Positions 34,806 to 42,843 of a stretch of 64,000 nucleotides of DNA are shown here, one piece after another. The stretch is taken from positions 23,433 to 87,432 of the forward strand of contig ONLL01000012.1 in assembly GCA_900318685.1 (NCBI GenBank), in the 5' to 3' direction. The first letter of the stretch is position 1, and the number at the start of each line of letters is the position of its first letter. The stretch comes from an uncultured Prevotellaceae bacterium. GTDB taxonomy: Bacteria; Bacteroidota; Bacteroidia; Bacteroidales; Bacteroidaceae. The notes under the pieces were generated by a model. It was given only the letters and a program-made list of their open reading frames with translations. It did no database searches and was not told the origin of the DNA. The position numbers and the translations under genes were made by a program.

Positions 34806-36523
34806 CAGAACAATTCAGTGGTTGAGGGTGTGGGAACAATCCAGGGAAGTATGGTTAGTCCAATCTTAACATTGGTGTCGCGCAAATCGGGGATGACATT
34901 ATAAGCATTCTCCAGAGAGCTGACCTCACAGCTCAGCTTGGTCACACAGTCTTGCAAGAATGTTTTCTGCCCGATCTTTTCGCTCATATCTATCTTGCCG
35001 GCCAGATAGAACTTGGCACCATTGGGAATCATATTGCCGTTGACGCCGTAGAACTCTTTGCCGCTGTCGTTTCGGAACTCAATGGCGAAGGGTACGAAGA
35101 GATTGTTCGTCGATGCTTCTTCGCACTCAAAGAGCAGCGTGTGAATGGCCGCAGACTCTGAGCTAGTAAGGGCAATGCCGGTGGGCATGGCGCTGTCATA
35201 GACGACATAGTTGTCGCTGCTGGCATTGGGATGGAACTCAAAGTCGACAGACTTCTGTCCTCCGATGAGGATGCCAGTAATAGGGAAGGTCGTAGCAGCG
35301 AGTGTGAAAGATGTGCCATTTTTGTCCTTGAGACTTGCAGCAGTGGCCTTAACCGTGGCTTCCAATCGGGCAACGGCATAGTTCAACTGGTCTTTCATCG
35401 CTACGGACTTGGTGCGGAACATGACCACGCCCGGCTGTGTGCTGTAGTAGTTAAGGATGTCAGTCCATCCCACGTTGTCGGCATAATGTTCCTTTTCTTC
35501 CTCATTGGAGGTGTAAATCACGCTGTTATTGCGATAAACGAGAGGCAGAGGATGGACGAAGTGATTCATCTGCGTGACCAGCAAGGTGGTCTCATCGTTC
35601 TGCAACATGCCGAGATTATAGTTCGTGGCATTGGTCTCAAACTTGTTCTCTGAGCTATTCCACAGGACCGCAGCAGCACCATCGGGCAAGCCCATCTCGG
35701 AGGGGAAGTTGGAGAGTCTATCAGCAAGTGTGGATGTCATAGCAAGGCCCGTTCCTTCGATGGTGGCCTGTGCTGTGATAGCAGATTTAACGGCCGTAGC
35801 TACGGCATCGGTCTTATCTGCAAAATAGGAGTATAATCCAGCAACGGTGGCAGCAACATCGGTGCTGGCTGCTGCATGAAGGCCTAGGAAGGCATTGCGA
35901 ACATCGGCATATTCGGCACTGGCAGCCCAACCAGTAGCATTGGCGATACTTGTCAGATAGTTGGCGATGGAGGCCGCCTTAGCTACCTGGGCGCTGGTTG
36001 CACTCTCTGTGAACGCTACGGGGTCGAAATTGAGAGAGGCTGGCGTGGGAGCTGCATTGACGGCGAAGCTCGCTTCATCCATACCCTTGATCTTACCGTT
36101 TGTCTGTTCGGATGCCATGGCATAGGTGAGATAAGATGCTGTGCCCATAATCTTGGTGAAGGGAATATATAGCTTATGACGACTGGTCGATGTCTTATAG
36201 ACATTCTGAGCCGTCCCATCAGTCGTGCTGATACCGTTGAGCAGCCATTCTTCATCTGTGTCAATACGCCTGTCGGTACTTTTAATGACTCCTTGTACAG
36301 CGAAAGGAATAGCATAGACAGCATCCACGCCAACAAAGCTGCCGTTTGTTGCCTGTGTCTCTTCAGCGGTCATACGTGTGGCATGGGTGCCATCATCGAA
36401 AGTCATGGCTACCCTGATGGTAGGCTCGTAGCCGAGGGAGCTCTCGTCGTAATAATCCTTGCACCCCGCCACCACGATTGGCAGTAGGAGTGATATACTC
36501 AATATGGAACGTACGTTGTACAT
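34805..36523 (-). CDS. Mfa1-like fimbrillin lipoprotein
   Basis: 572 residues. Lipobox VVAGCK (Cys21), motif ATRM (Arg50). It aligns along its length with the product at 37821-39542, including 'MNHFVHPLPLVY', 'LNYAVARLEATV', 'ITGILIGGQKSVDFEF', 'FYGVNGNMIPNGAKFYLAG' and the end 'AYNVIPDLRDTNVKIGL'. An alanine-rich helical insertion (about 190-270) is shared by both. Probably a second structural or accessory shaft subunit. Confidence 0.8.
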   Translation of the reverse strand: MYNVRSILSISLLLPIVVAGCKDYYDESSLGYEPTIRVAMTFDDGTHATRMTAEETQATNGSFVGVDAVYAIPFAVQGVIKSTDRRIDTDEEWLLNGISTTDGTAQNVYKTSTSRHKLYIPFTKIMGTASYLTYAMASEQTNGKIKGMDEASFAVNAAPTPASLNFDPVAFTESATSAQVAKAASIANYLTSIANATGWAASAEYADVRNAFLGLHAAASTDVAATVAGLYSYFADKTDAVATAVKSAITAQATIEGTGLAMTSTLADRLSNFPSEMGLPDGAAAVLWNSSENKFETNATNYNLGMLQNDETTLLVTQMNHFVHPLPLVYRNNSVIYTSNEEEKEHYADNVGWTDILNYYSTQPGVVMFRTKSVAMKDQLNYAVARLEATVKATAASLKDKNGTSFTLAATTFPITGILIGGQKSVDFEFHPNASSDNYVVYDSAMPTGIALTSSESAAIHTLLFECEEASTNNLFVPFAIEFRNDSGKEFYGVNGNMIPNGAKFYLAGKIDMSEKIGQKTFLQDCVTKLSCEVSSLENAYNVIPDLRDTNVKIGLTILPWIVPTPSTTELF

Positions 36524-36543
36524 CTTTATAAATGTATATTAGT

Positions 36544-37692
36544 TCAATATTTCCTCACACCAAAAGGTATGTCGGGGAATTCGTTGCCTGGCTTCCAGTC
36601 AAGGTCTACGTTAACGCCTACCTCAGCATCATAGAGGCGGATGCCGCCATTGTCATCGATATAACCACGGAGCACTTTCAGCTGTCCGGCACGTAGCGGG
36701 TGACGGATGGTGAGTGTAGTCTTGGTGACGTCACCTTCTTCGATATTGACACCTGAGACGGTGCCATCGGCCATAGTGACGTAGCATTCGTACTGCCAGA
36801 GGTCTTCACCGCAGTCATAATAGATGAAGGGAGCATCGGTGTCGATGCGGGAGCGGGTGCTATTGACCATTGACCATTCATCATTGACCGTTGTTTGGCG
36901 GGAGAGGGTGTTGGGTTCTTTGGAGGGATAGCTGACGCCACAGAAGGCGAGCCAGCGGGTAGTATCGGGCATGGCCACGCTCTCGGAGCGGACCAAGGGG
37001 GAGTTGTCGTATCGGTAGGTGCTGTCGGCCACTGAGAATGAGGTGGCGAAGCCGGTGGTGTAAACCTTAATGTCGGTGTACTTGCATGTGCGCGGGTCGA
37101 GCACGATGGCTGCTGCGCTGTTGGCCATATAGAGGGGCATGTGGTAAGCGTATGTGCCCCAAGTCATGTTGGGGAAAGAACGGCGGCCGGTGAAGATGCC
37201 GGATGTTTGCGAAGCAATGGCTTCGCTAGAGGTGAGAGGTGAGAGGTGAGAGGTGAGAGCTGTTGTTGCAAGGGTGTTGTCGCCTTCCAGGGTGACGACG
37301 TTGTTGTTCTGGATGTTGGCGATGGCGAGGTGCTCGTAGTCCTCGATCTCGAGGGTCATGTTTACACGTTTGGTCGAGGCATTGTTCATGTCCTCGGTCT
37401 GCTGATACTGGCGGGTGCCATTGAGATAGAACGACAGGTTGAGGTCGCGTCCCTGGTCGGAGAACACGCCGCTGAGGTGCTGACGCAGGGCATCGGCAAT
37501 GCCGGGGCGGTCGCCAAGCACGCGTGCCAGCTCTTGGTCTTCGTTGGTTACCAAGCGCAGCTCATACTCGGCCTGCAGATCGATGAAGCAGTCGTCGAGG
37601 TTGTCGTCGATGCTGCTACACGATGTGGGCAGCAGTGCCATTGTCAGCAGGCTGCAGGCGCAAAGGGCGTTAATCTTCCTGTACGTTTTCAT
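36544..37692 (-). CDS. FimB/Mfa2-family fimbrial anchor lipoprotein
   Basis: 382 residues from MKTYRKINALC; lipobox LPTSCS. 'DLQAEYELRLVTNEDQ', 'LNLSFYLNGTRQ' and 'NMTLEIEDYEHLAIANI' are typical of FimB/Mfa2 proteins, which cap the fibre base and hold it in the outer membrane. Unlike its neighbours it has no T-R-[A/M] site after the lipobox, as expected for an anchor that keeps its lipid. Two micro-repeats interrupt the coding sequence (37229-37259 and about 36864-36896). Confidence 0.85.
   Translation of the reverse strand: MKTYRKINALCACSLLTMALLPTSCSSIDDNLDDCFIDLQAEYELRLVTNEDQELARVLGDRPGIADALRQHLSGVFSDQGRDLNLSFYLNGTRQYQQTEDMNNASTKRVNMTLEIEDYEHLAIANIQNNNVVTLEGDNTLATTALTSHLSPLTSSEAIASQTSGIFTGRRSFPNMTWGTYAYHMPLYMANSAAAIVLDPRTCKYTDIKVYTTGFATSFSVADSTYRYDNSPLVRSESVAMPDTTRWLAFCGVSYPSKEPNTLSRQTTVNDEWSMVNSTRSRIDTDAPFIYYDCGEDLWQYECYVTMADGTVSGVNIEEGDVTKTTLTIRHPLRAGQLKVLRGYIDDNGGIRLYDAEVGVNVDLDWKPGNEFPDIPFGVRKY
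37229..37259 (-). repeat. GAGGTGA micro-repeat inside the Mfa2-like gene
   Basis: About four copies of GAGGTGA in frame, encoding 'LTSHLSPLTSS'. Confidence 0.8.
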
Positions 37693-37747
37693 CTTTGTTT
37701 CTTTTCGTTTTGGACTTAGGTGTCCAGCCATTTGTTTTTTATAAAGG

Positions 37748-37801
37748 TAGGGACGCGCCGTGCCTTCTGCGCACTTGCGGCGCTGACACGCCGCGTCCCT
37801 A
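37748..37801 (-). repeat. Intergenic inverted repeat between the pilin and anchor genes
   Basis: 15-bp arms TAGGGACGCGsCGTG with one mismatch at 37748-37762 and 37787-37801, loop rich in GC. It is in the Mfa1-Mfa2 gap and may form an mRNA hairpin protecting or attenuating the operon transcript. Confidence 0.75.
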
Positions 37802-37820
37802 TACATAATGTGGTTGATAA

Positions 37821-39542
37821 TTACTCGCCGAGGACAACACCGTTGAACTCGAGACCAGCTCGCCACTCGAGGTCAACACCGAGACCGAGCTCGAGCTCCG
37901 GAGTGCGGAGGTCAGGAATAGTGTTGTAAGCGTTCGTCAGAGACGTAGCACCAATCTTGAAGGTAACGATGGTGGTGTAGTCTTGCTTGAAGACAACGTC
38001 GATGTTCTTGGTGTTAGCCTCACTAACCTTCAGCGTACCGAGGAGGTAGAACTTAGCACCAGCGGGGATGAGCTGATCGTTGTAGCCATAGAACTCAATA
38101 GGATTGTTGTCGGCGTCCTTGAGGTTGTTAACCAACTCAACAAGCACCTTAACTTCCGTTGCTTTGGTCTCACCAACGAGGGTGTAGTTCCAATCGGTAG
38201 CTGTCCCGCTTTTTGCTGTTACATTTGAGCCAGTCTGAACCGCATCGTAAACGACAAACTCAGAAGTACCTATGGGCAGGAAGGCCCAGTCGAGGTTCTT
38301 TTGACCACCGACGAGAATGGCGGTGACATCGAATTGAGCTGCGGAAGCAGCGACAACATCAACCAACGTAGGAGTAGTACCACCGGGAACACCATCGTTT
38401 GCCTTAAGCGTGGGAGCAGTACCAGTGCCAGCGTCAACGATAACACGTGACTTCAGCTGAGCAACAGCGAACTGAATCTCGTCGTCGAGAACGATAGCGC
38501 GGGTAGCGGAGGTGACAGCTGTACCTGCGTCATACAGAGCAACAACGTCTGCCCATTCGGCCTTACTGTCGTAGTTCGGCTCCTGCTTCTCGGGATCAAC
38601 ATGAATCGGAGTGTTCACGGTGTACCAGAGCTCTGCGGGCTTCACATAAGTGTTCAGCTCGGGCTGACCAAGACCATTGACGTTGGTGGCAGCAAATGCC
38701 CACACGTGATCTGTGCACTTTACACCAACAGCACCGTCGGGAAGATTGAGGCCAGCGGGGAATGTGTCAGTGAAAGCAGCGCAAGCAGTCTGAATAGCAT
38801 TGGTACCAGGAATGGTTGTCAGAGTAGCCTTCAAATCAGCCAACAAAGCGTTAACGGAAGCAGCAGAACCAGCCAAGTTGGTCTCAAAAGCAGCGCAAAG
38901 GTCGGTCAGGATGCTTTTAGTCGTACCTTCAGCAGTAGTAATAGCAGTTGCGAAAGCACTGGAAACACCATTGAGAGCGTCAAGAACAGCCTTACCAGTA
39001 GCAGCATTTGCACCGAGGGTTGCAACAGTCTTGTCAGTCACAGGAACCAGATCGAACTTAGCAGCAGCTTGAATAGCTGCAGTACCAGCAGCGGTAGGCA
39101 GGGTGGCCGTGAGCTCGCCTTCACCGTTAGAACCGGTGCGCTTGCCATAGAACAAGAAATGGTTGACACCAACGGGAACGGTCACATCGTTGTAAACCTT
39201 ACCATTGAAATTGTTAGCATTGCCATTTGAAGTCCACTCGGTAATAGCTGCCAGAGAGATGGGGCTAAGAGCTAGAACATCCGTACCAGCAACATCGCCA
39301 CTCTTTGCAAAGGGGAGCAGGACAATGCTCTCAATACCACTGAAGTCAGTAACCTCAGTCTCACCAGCCTCACCGGCTGTCATACGAGTACCCATCTTGC
39401 TGTTGGGGATGTTGAAGGTGAAGGTAGTCTTCACAGACTCACCGGTAAGCTGAGGGGTTACAACGTCGTCTTCCGACGAGCAAGCACCGAATGTGAGTGC
39501 GAGGGCACCCATCATTCCAAGAAAAAATAACTTTTTCATCAT
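37821..39542 (-). CDS. Major fimbrial subunit, Mfa1 family
   Basis: 573 residues, lipobox FGACSS (Cys21), motif GTRM (Arg53). N-terminal 'NHFLFYGKRTG' domain, alanine-rich middle, then 'LNTYVKPAELWYTVNTPI', 'FAVAQLKSRVIV', 'ILVGGQKNLDWAFLPIG', 'FYGYNDQLIPAGAKFYLLG'. The C-terminal 'NAYNTIPDLRTPELELGLGV' would be the donor-strand region. Its place just before the FimB/Mfa2 anchor, and its composition, make it the likely main shaft pilin. Paralogue of 34805-36523. Confidence 0.83.
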   Translation of the reverse strand: MMKKLFFLGMMGALALTFGACSSEDDVVTPQLTGESVKTTFTFNIPNSKMGTRMTAGEAGETEVTDFSGIESIVLLPFAKSGDVAGTDVLALSPISLAAITEWTSNGNANNFNGKVYNDVTVPVGVNHFLFYGKRTGSNGEGELTATLPTAAGTAAIQAAAKFDLVPVTDKTVATLGANAATGKAVLDALNGVSSAFATAITTAEGTTKSILTDLCAAFETNLAGSAASVNALLADLKATLTTIPGTNAIQTACAAFTDTFPAGLNLPDGAVGVKCTDHVWAFAATNVNGLGQPELNTYVKPAELWYTVNTPIHVDPEKQEPNYDSKAEWADVVALYDAGTAVTSATRAIVLDDEIQFAVAQLKSRVIVDAGTGTAPTLKANDGVPGGTTPTLVDVVAASAAQFDVTAILVGGQKNLDWAFLPIGTSEFVVYDAVQTGSNVTAKSGTATDWNYTLVGETKATEVKVLVELVNNLKDADNNPIEFYGYNDQLIPAGAKFYLLGTLKVSEANTKNIDVVFKQDYTTIVTFKIGATSLTNAYNTIPDLRTPELELGLGVDLEWRAGLEFNGVVLGE

Positions 39543-39611
39543 TTGTTTGAAATGTTTAAAAAGTGAGTTAATAAAATTAATGAATTAATAAAATGTTGTT
39601 GTCTATCTTGT

Positions 39612-39629
39612 GCGGATGTCTGCATCCGC
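39612..39629. other. Small hairpin upstream of the major pilin gene
   Basis: GCGGATG and CATCCGC pair around TCTG. The 266-bp gap 39543-39808 also has TTGTCT micro-repeats (near 39780-39806) and no recognisable TAnnTTTG. Confidence 0.4.
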
Positions 39630-39808
39630 TGTCTGTCTTGTTTGTGTCTGTATTTCTTTTGCCTTTTCTTGCGATTTAAGTTTGACGTGGTTCTGTTCTC
39701 GTTGAAGTTGAGGAGGCCCCGGAGGGGCGGAGTTCGTCAAGAATTAGAGAATTTGAGAATTATTTCTTGCCTTGATATCTTGTTGTCTATGTTGTCTAAG
39801 TTGTCTTA

Positions 39809-41491
39809 TTATCTTGAAGCCCGCGACTGAATGAGCTGGTTGTACTTCTCGTACTCCGTCTGGTAGGTGCGGAGGGCATCGAGGTAGCGCTGCAGCTGCT
39901 CGGCATTGCGCTGTGCATCGGCATTACCCTTGGCAGCGGCACGACGGAAGTAGTCGAGAGCCTGCTCACGCTGTCCGGTCTGGAAGAGGGTGACGCCGAG
40001 GGCGTTCCATGAACGCTCGTCCGCGCGTACATTATTTAATATAGGCAGGGCCTCCTCCCAGTGCTGCTGCTGCATCAGGCGCACGGCACGGTTGATAGCG
40101 TCGGCATTGGCATCGGGCACGCGGTCGAAGTAGATGCGTAGGTAACCGGAGTTACGCTGGTCGGGCAGGAGCTCGTTCTTGATGTAGTCGTAGGTCTTGC
40201 CTCCGTTCAGACGGCGTATCTTCTGCTCGCGGCGGTTCAGGTCCTGCTCGGTGTCCATGATGGTGAGAACCTCCTTGAGAGTTGAGATTTGAGGTTTGAG
40301 ATTTGAGGTTTGGGCGTTGTCGCCTTCAGCGACGACGTCGTTAATCTGGTCGCGGAGCTCAGCCCATGCCTCGCCGCCGCCGTTGAGCTCGAAGAGCTGG
40401 TCGGTGGTGCCGGGCACTCGGTCCTTGATATAGTCGCGCAGAGCCTGTGCACGTCCGTTGCCGAGGTCCTCGTTGTGAGGAACGGTACCCTCGATACTGG
40501 CCAGACCGATGATCTGGATGAGGCGGACGTTAGACATCGAGTCGGCCATGATCTGGCGGGTGATGTCGACGATGCGGTCGAGGATGGGGGCGTTGTCGCG
40601 GAAGTCGTAGAGCAGGGTGGTCTTGTCGAGGGGGAAGTGCACCCAGAGCATACCCTTCTCTTTACGCAGCACGCGCGTGCGATCGTAGGGACGGTAGTTG
40701 GCATACTCCTCGAGGACGGGGTTCTTCGAGGCCAGGATATCGCTGACGGTGGCCGGCGGCAGGATGCCGAAGGCGAGGCCGGGGATGACAGGAGGCGTGG
40801 GCTCGACAGGACGCTCGAGCTGCACTTGATGGACGGTCTTCGGGTTGAGCACGATATTGAGCGCGAGCTTCGGCACGAGGAATGGTCCGTCGTACTCGCC
40901 GATTTTCTTGCCGCACTTGCCGCAGTTGTACTTGTCGCCCCAGGCATAGCCCACGTCGATGCCTGCCTCTGCCTCGAGGCGGAACAGGCGGCTCAGACGC
41001 CATGAGCGTCCGTAGCTGGCACCGATGGCGACGAGGTCACCTTCCTTGCGAGCATGACGTACTGACGGATAAAGACCGAAGGGGAAGTGGACGTTGGACA
41101 CATTGTAATGACTGTACATCATGTTGATGCCCCAGAACCACGACTTGTCGGCATAGACGGAGTCGCTCCAGTGGCGCAGCTCGGGCATGATGAGGAAGTG
41201 ACGCCACTTCTTCTCCTTCATGTCGTCGGTGGGCCAGGGACGGTAGCCGGCGGTGAAGCCGATGGTCCATACGCTGTCGAGCCGGTAGTCGAAGCCGATG
41301 TTGGGTGTGAGCGCTGCGTCGTAGAGCAGGTTGTTGCGCACGGCCCATGGCTTGACTTTGGAGTAGGTGACTGTGTCGTAGCGGACACTATTCTGTTGGC
41401 CGTAAGCCACAAGACTTATGGTCAACAGCAAAACAGTTACAAGGTGTCTCGCGACAGTTCTTGTACCAGGAAGAGCGTTCTTTCTAATCAC
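39809..41491 (-). CDS. DUF3575 barrel / OmpA-like / TPR protein of the fimbrial locus
   Basis: 560 residues with a signal peptide (cut near VAYGQQN). DUF3575 domain about 40-240 ('WAVRNNLLYDAALTPNIG', 'YNCGKCGKKIGEY'), usually an outer-membrane barrel. Then an OmpA-like domain ('WVHFPLDKTTLLYDFRDN', 'IQIIGLASIEGT', 'NGRAQALRDYI') and a C-terminal TPR-like segment ('RSWNALGVTLFQTGQREQALDYF'). DUF3575 genes open many Bacteroidales fimbrial operons. A repeat at 40275-40312 encodes the extra 'TSNLKPQISTLK' inside the OmpA part. Confidence 0.82.
   Translation of the reverse strand: MIRKNALPGTRTVARHLVTVLLLTISLVAYGQQNSVRYDTVTYSKVKPWAVRNNLLYDAALTPNIGFDYRLDSVWTIGFTAGYRPWPTDDMKEKKWRHFLIMPELRHWSDSVYADKSWFWGINMMYSHYNVSNVHFPFGLYPSVRHARKEGDLVAIGASYGRSWRLSRLFRLEAEAGIDVGYAWGDKYNCGKCGKKIGEYDGPFLVPKLALNIVLNPKTVHQVQLERPVEPTPPVIPGLAFGILPPATVSDILASKNPVLEEYANYRPYDRTRVLRKEKGMLWVHFPLDKTTLLYDFRDNAPILDRIVDITRQIMADSMSNVRLIQIIGLASIEGTVPHNEDLGNGRAQALRDYIKDRVPGTTDQLFELNGGGEAWAELRDQINDVVAEGDNAQTSNLKPQISTLKEVLTIMDTEQDLNRREQKIRRLNGGKTYDYIKNELLPDQRNSGYLRIYFDRVPDANADAINRAVRLMQQQHWEEALPILNNVRADERSWNALGVTLFQTGQREQALDYFRRAAAKGNADAQRNAEQLQRYLDALRTYQTEYEKYNQLIQSRASR
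40275..40312 (-). repeat. In-frame TCAAATCTCAA-type micro-repeat
   Basis: Same motif family as the cobT-cobS gap (22183-22236), here read as SNLKPQISTLK within the OmpA-like domain. Confidence 0.82.
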
Positions 41492-41533
41492 TTTTTCTAT
41501 ATTCTACTTTGTTCGTGTACATATTAAATCGTG

Positions 41534-41541
41534 CAAAGTTA
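41534..41541 (-). promoter_or_regulatory. -7 element of the fimbrial locus
   Basis: TAACTTTG leftward, 43 bases before the DUF3575 gene ATG; no TTG at the expected upstream distance. Confidence 0.55.
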
Positions 41542-41661
41542 TGAATTTTTTCCGATATAATATGTTGAAAAAGGGGAAAAACGCTTAAAACGGGAGATAT
41601 TTTTAACTTTCGTTCGCAATTTCGAGGGTTGTAAAAGGCATTTGGGGGGCTTAATGTTGCA

Positions 41662-42582
41662 TTAGCGCCTCTGGAACCAGTCGTCGATGTCTTCCTCGGC
41701 CTCTACCTCATCTTCGACGTCATCAGGGAGCATGTGGAAGAAGTTGATGCCTGATCGCTGCTCTACCTCGTCGACGGTGCAGCGCTGCTGTCGCCAGGGC
41801 TGGTTGGAGCCGTCGTTGCGGAAGATGAATCCTATGGCAAGAGGGGTGGGGTGGGCGCGATAAACGACTTTGAAAAATCCTGACGGAACGCTGATTTTGT
41901 TACGACCTATAGTACGCTGGTTCTCGGCATCCTCGAAGAGGGGTCCGCAGACGATGGTGATCTCTCCGAAACGGCGTGCCCATGAGCGGCACTGCATCTC
42001 CAGGTCGTTCCAGTCCTCCTTGTTCAGCCCGTGATTTTGCGGACAGATGTTTGTCAGGAGGAAAGTCTCGGTCATGGCCTTCTCGTCCCACTTGTTGTCG
42101 CCTGCCGGACACATGTGGCCGCGGTCGTAGCGGGAGTTGTAAAAATCTTGAAAAGTGGCGCGTGGCGTCGGCACGTCGAAATCTTCCTCGAAGCGCTCGT
42201 TTTCGCGCAGGTTCTGTCCGTAGGTGTGATCCTTGGTCAGCGTCCAAGCCACCCAGTTGGGGGTGCGCGTGTTTTTGTTGTAGGAGGTGATGTAGGAGGT
42301 ACGGGTGAGCATGATCTCCGACGTTCCTCTGGGCACGCGCTGCTTTAGGAGGTCGAGAGAAAGTCTCCCACTATCACCCTCCGATTGGGGATGCCTCCCC
42401 CTATCCCCCTCCCGAAGAGGGGGGACTGTGTTTTGGGACTGCTGGGTGTTTTGTGACTGACTGGCACGTTCGGTCACATTGGTCTGGCGGAATGTGGCTG
42501 GCTGTCGGTCGGTGGTCTTTGACTGTTTGCAGGCGGTCAGTGCAAGGCAGAGGACAGCTGTCCATGTGAAGATCTTCTTCAT
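41662..42582 (-). CDS. Secreted DNA/RNA non-specific endonuclease (lipoprotein)
   Basis: 306 residues from MKKIFTWTAV; lipobox LTACK. The catalytic ββα-Me motif is 'YDRGHMCPAGDNKW' with His in DRGHM; 'NICPQNHGLN' carries the metal-binding asparagine. The Q/S/N-rich linker before the nuclease contains 'VPPLREGDRG', encoded by a GC-rich palindromic repeat (42405-42424). Likely periplasmic or surface nuclease for nutrient nucleic acid. Confidence 0.9.
   Translation of the reverse strand: MKKIFTWTAVLCLALTACKQSKTTDRQPATFRQTNVTERASQSQNTQQSQNTVPPLREGDRGRHPQSEGDSGRLSLDLLKQRVPRGTSEIMLTRTSYITSYNKNTRTPNWVAWTLTKDHTYGQNLRENERFEEDFDVPTPRATFQDFYNSRYDRGHMCPAGDNKWDEKAMTETFLLTNICPQNHGLNKEDWNDLEMQCRSWARRFGEITIVCGPLFEDAENQRTIGRNKISVPSGFFKVVYRAHPTPLAIGFIFRNDGSNQPWRQQRCTVDEVEQRSGINFFHMLPDDVEDEVEAEEDIDDWFQRR
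42405..42424 (-). repeat. GC-rich palindromic repeat inside the nuclease gene
   Basis: CCCCCTCCCGAAGAGGGGGG hairpin-type unit, in frame in the linker of the nuclease. Confidence 0.75.
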
Positions 42583-42621
42583 TGCTCGTTTGGAAAATAA
42601 GTTGTCGTCGATATTGAGCTG

Positions 42622-42653
42622 CAAAGTTAATGATATCATCTCTGATATCAAAA
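42622..42653 (-). promoter_or_regulatory. Promoter of the nuclease gene
   Basis: Leftward TTTTG at 42653-42649, 19 bp, TAACTTTG at 42629-42622. Confidence 0.65.
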
Positions 42654-42758
42654 GGTTTGGGCTGAAAATATCCTCGGTGTTGATATTATTTAACGTATTG
42701 GTGTCTCGCTGATTACCTCTACTGCAAAGCCGGATTTCCTGAAAAAAAGTTAAGCGGA

Positions 42759-42799
42759 AGCAAATTCTTCACTCTTCACTCTTCACTTTTCACTTTTTT
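42759..42799 (+). repeat. GCAAATTCTTCACTCTTCAC repeat, single arm
   Basis: Same sequence as the right arm of the inverted repeat at 44701-44804, located just upstream of the nif3-like promoter. Confidence 0.8.
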
Positions 42800-42803
42800 G
42801 TCG

Positions 42804-42811
42804 TACCTTTG
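42804..42811 (+). promoter_or_regulatory. -7 element of the nif3-like gene
   Basis: TACCTTTG, 33 bases before the GTG start. A 7-codon reading frame (MIKRTEA, 42824-42847) lies between and its TGA overlaps the GTG. Confidence 0.6.
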
Positions 42812-42843
42812 CAGTTCAAACAGATGATTAAGCGTACAGAAGC

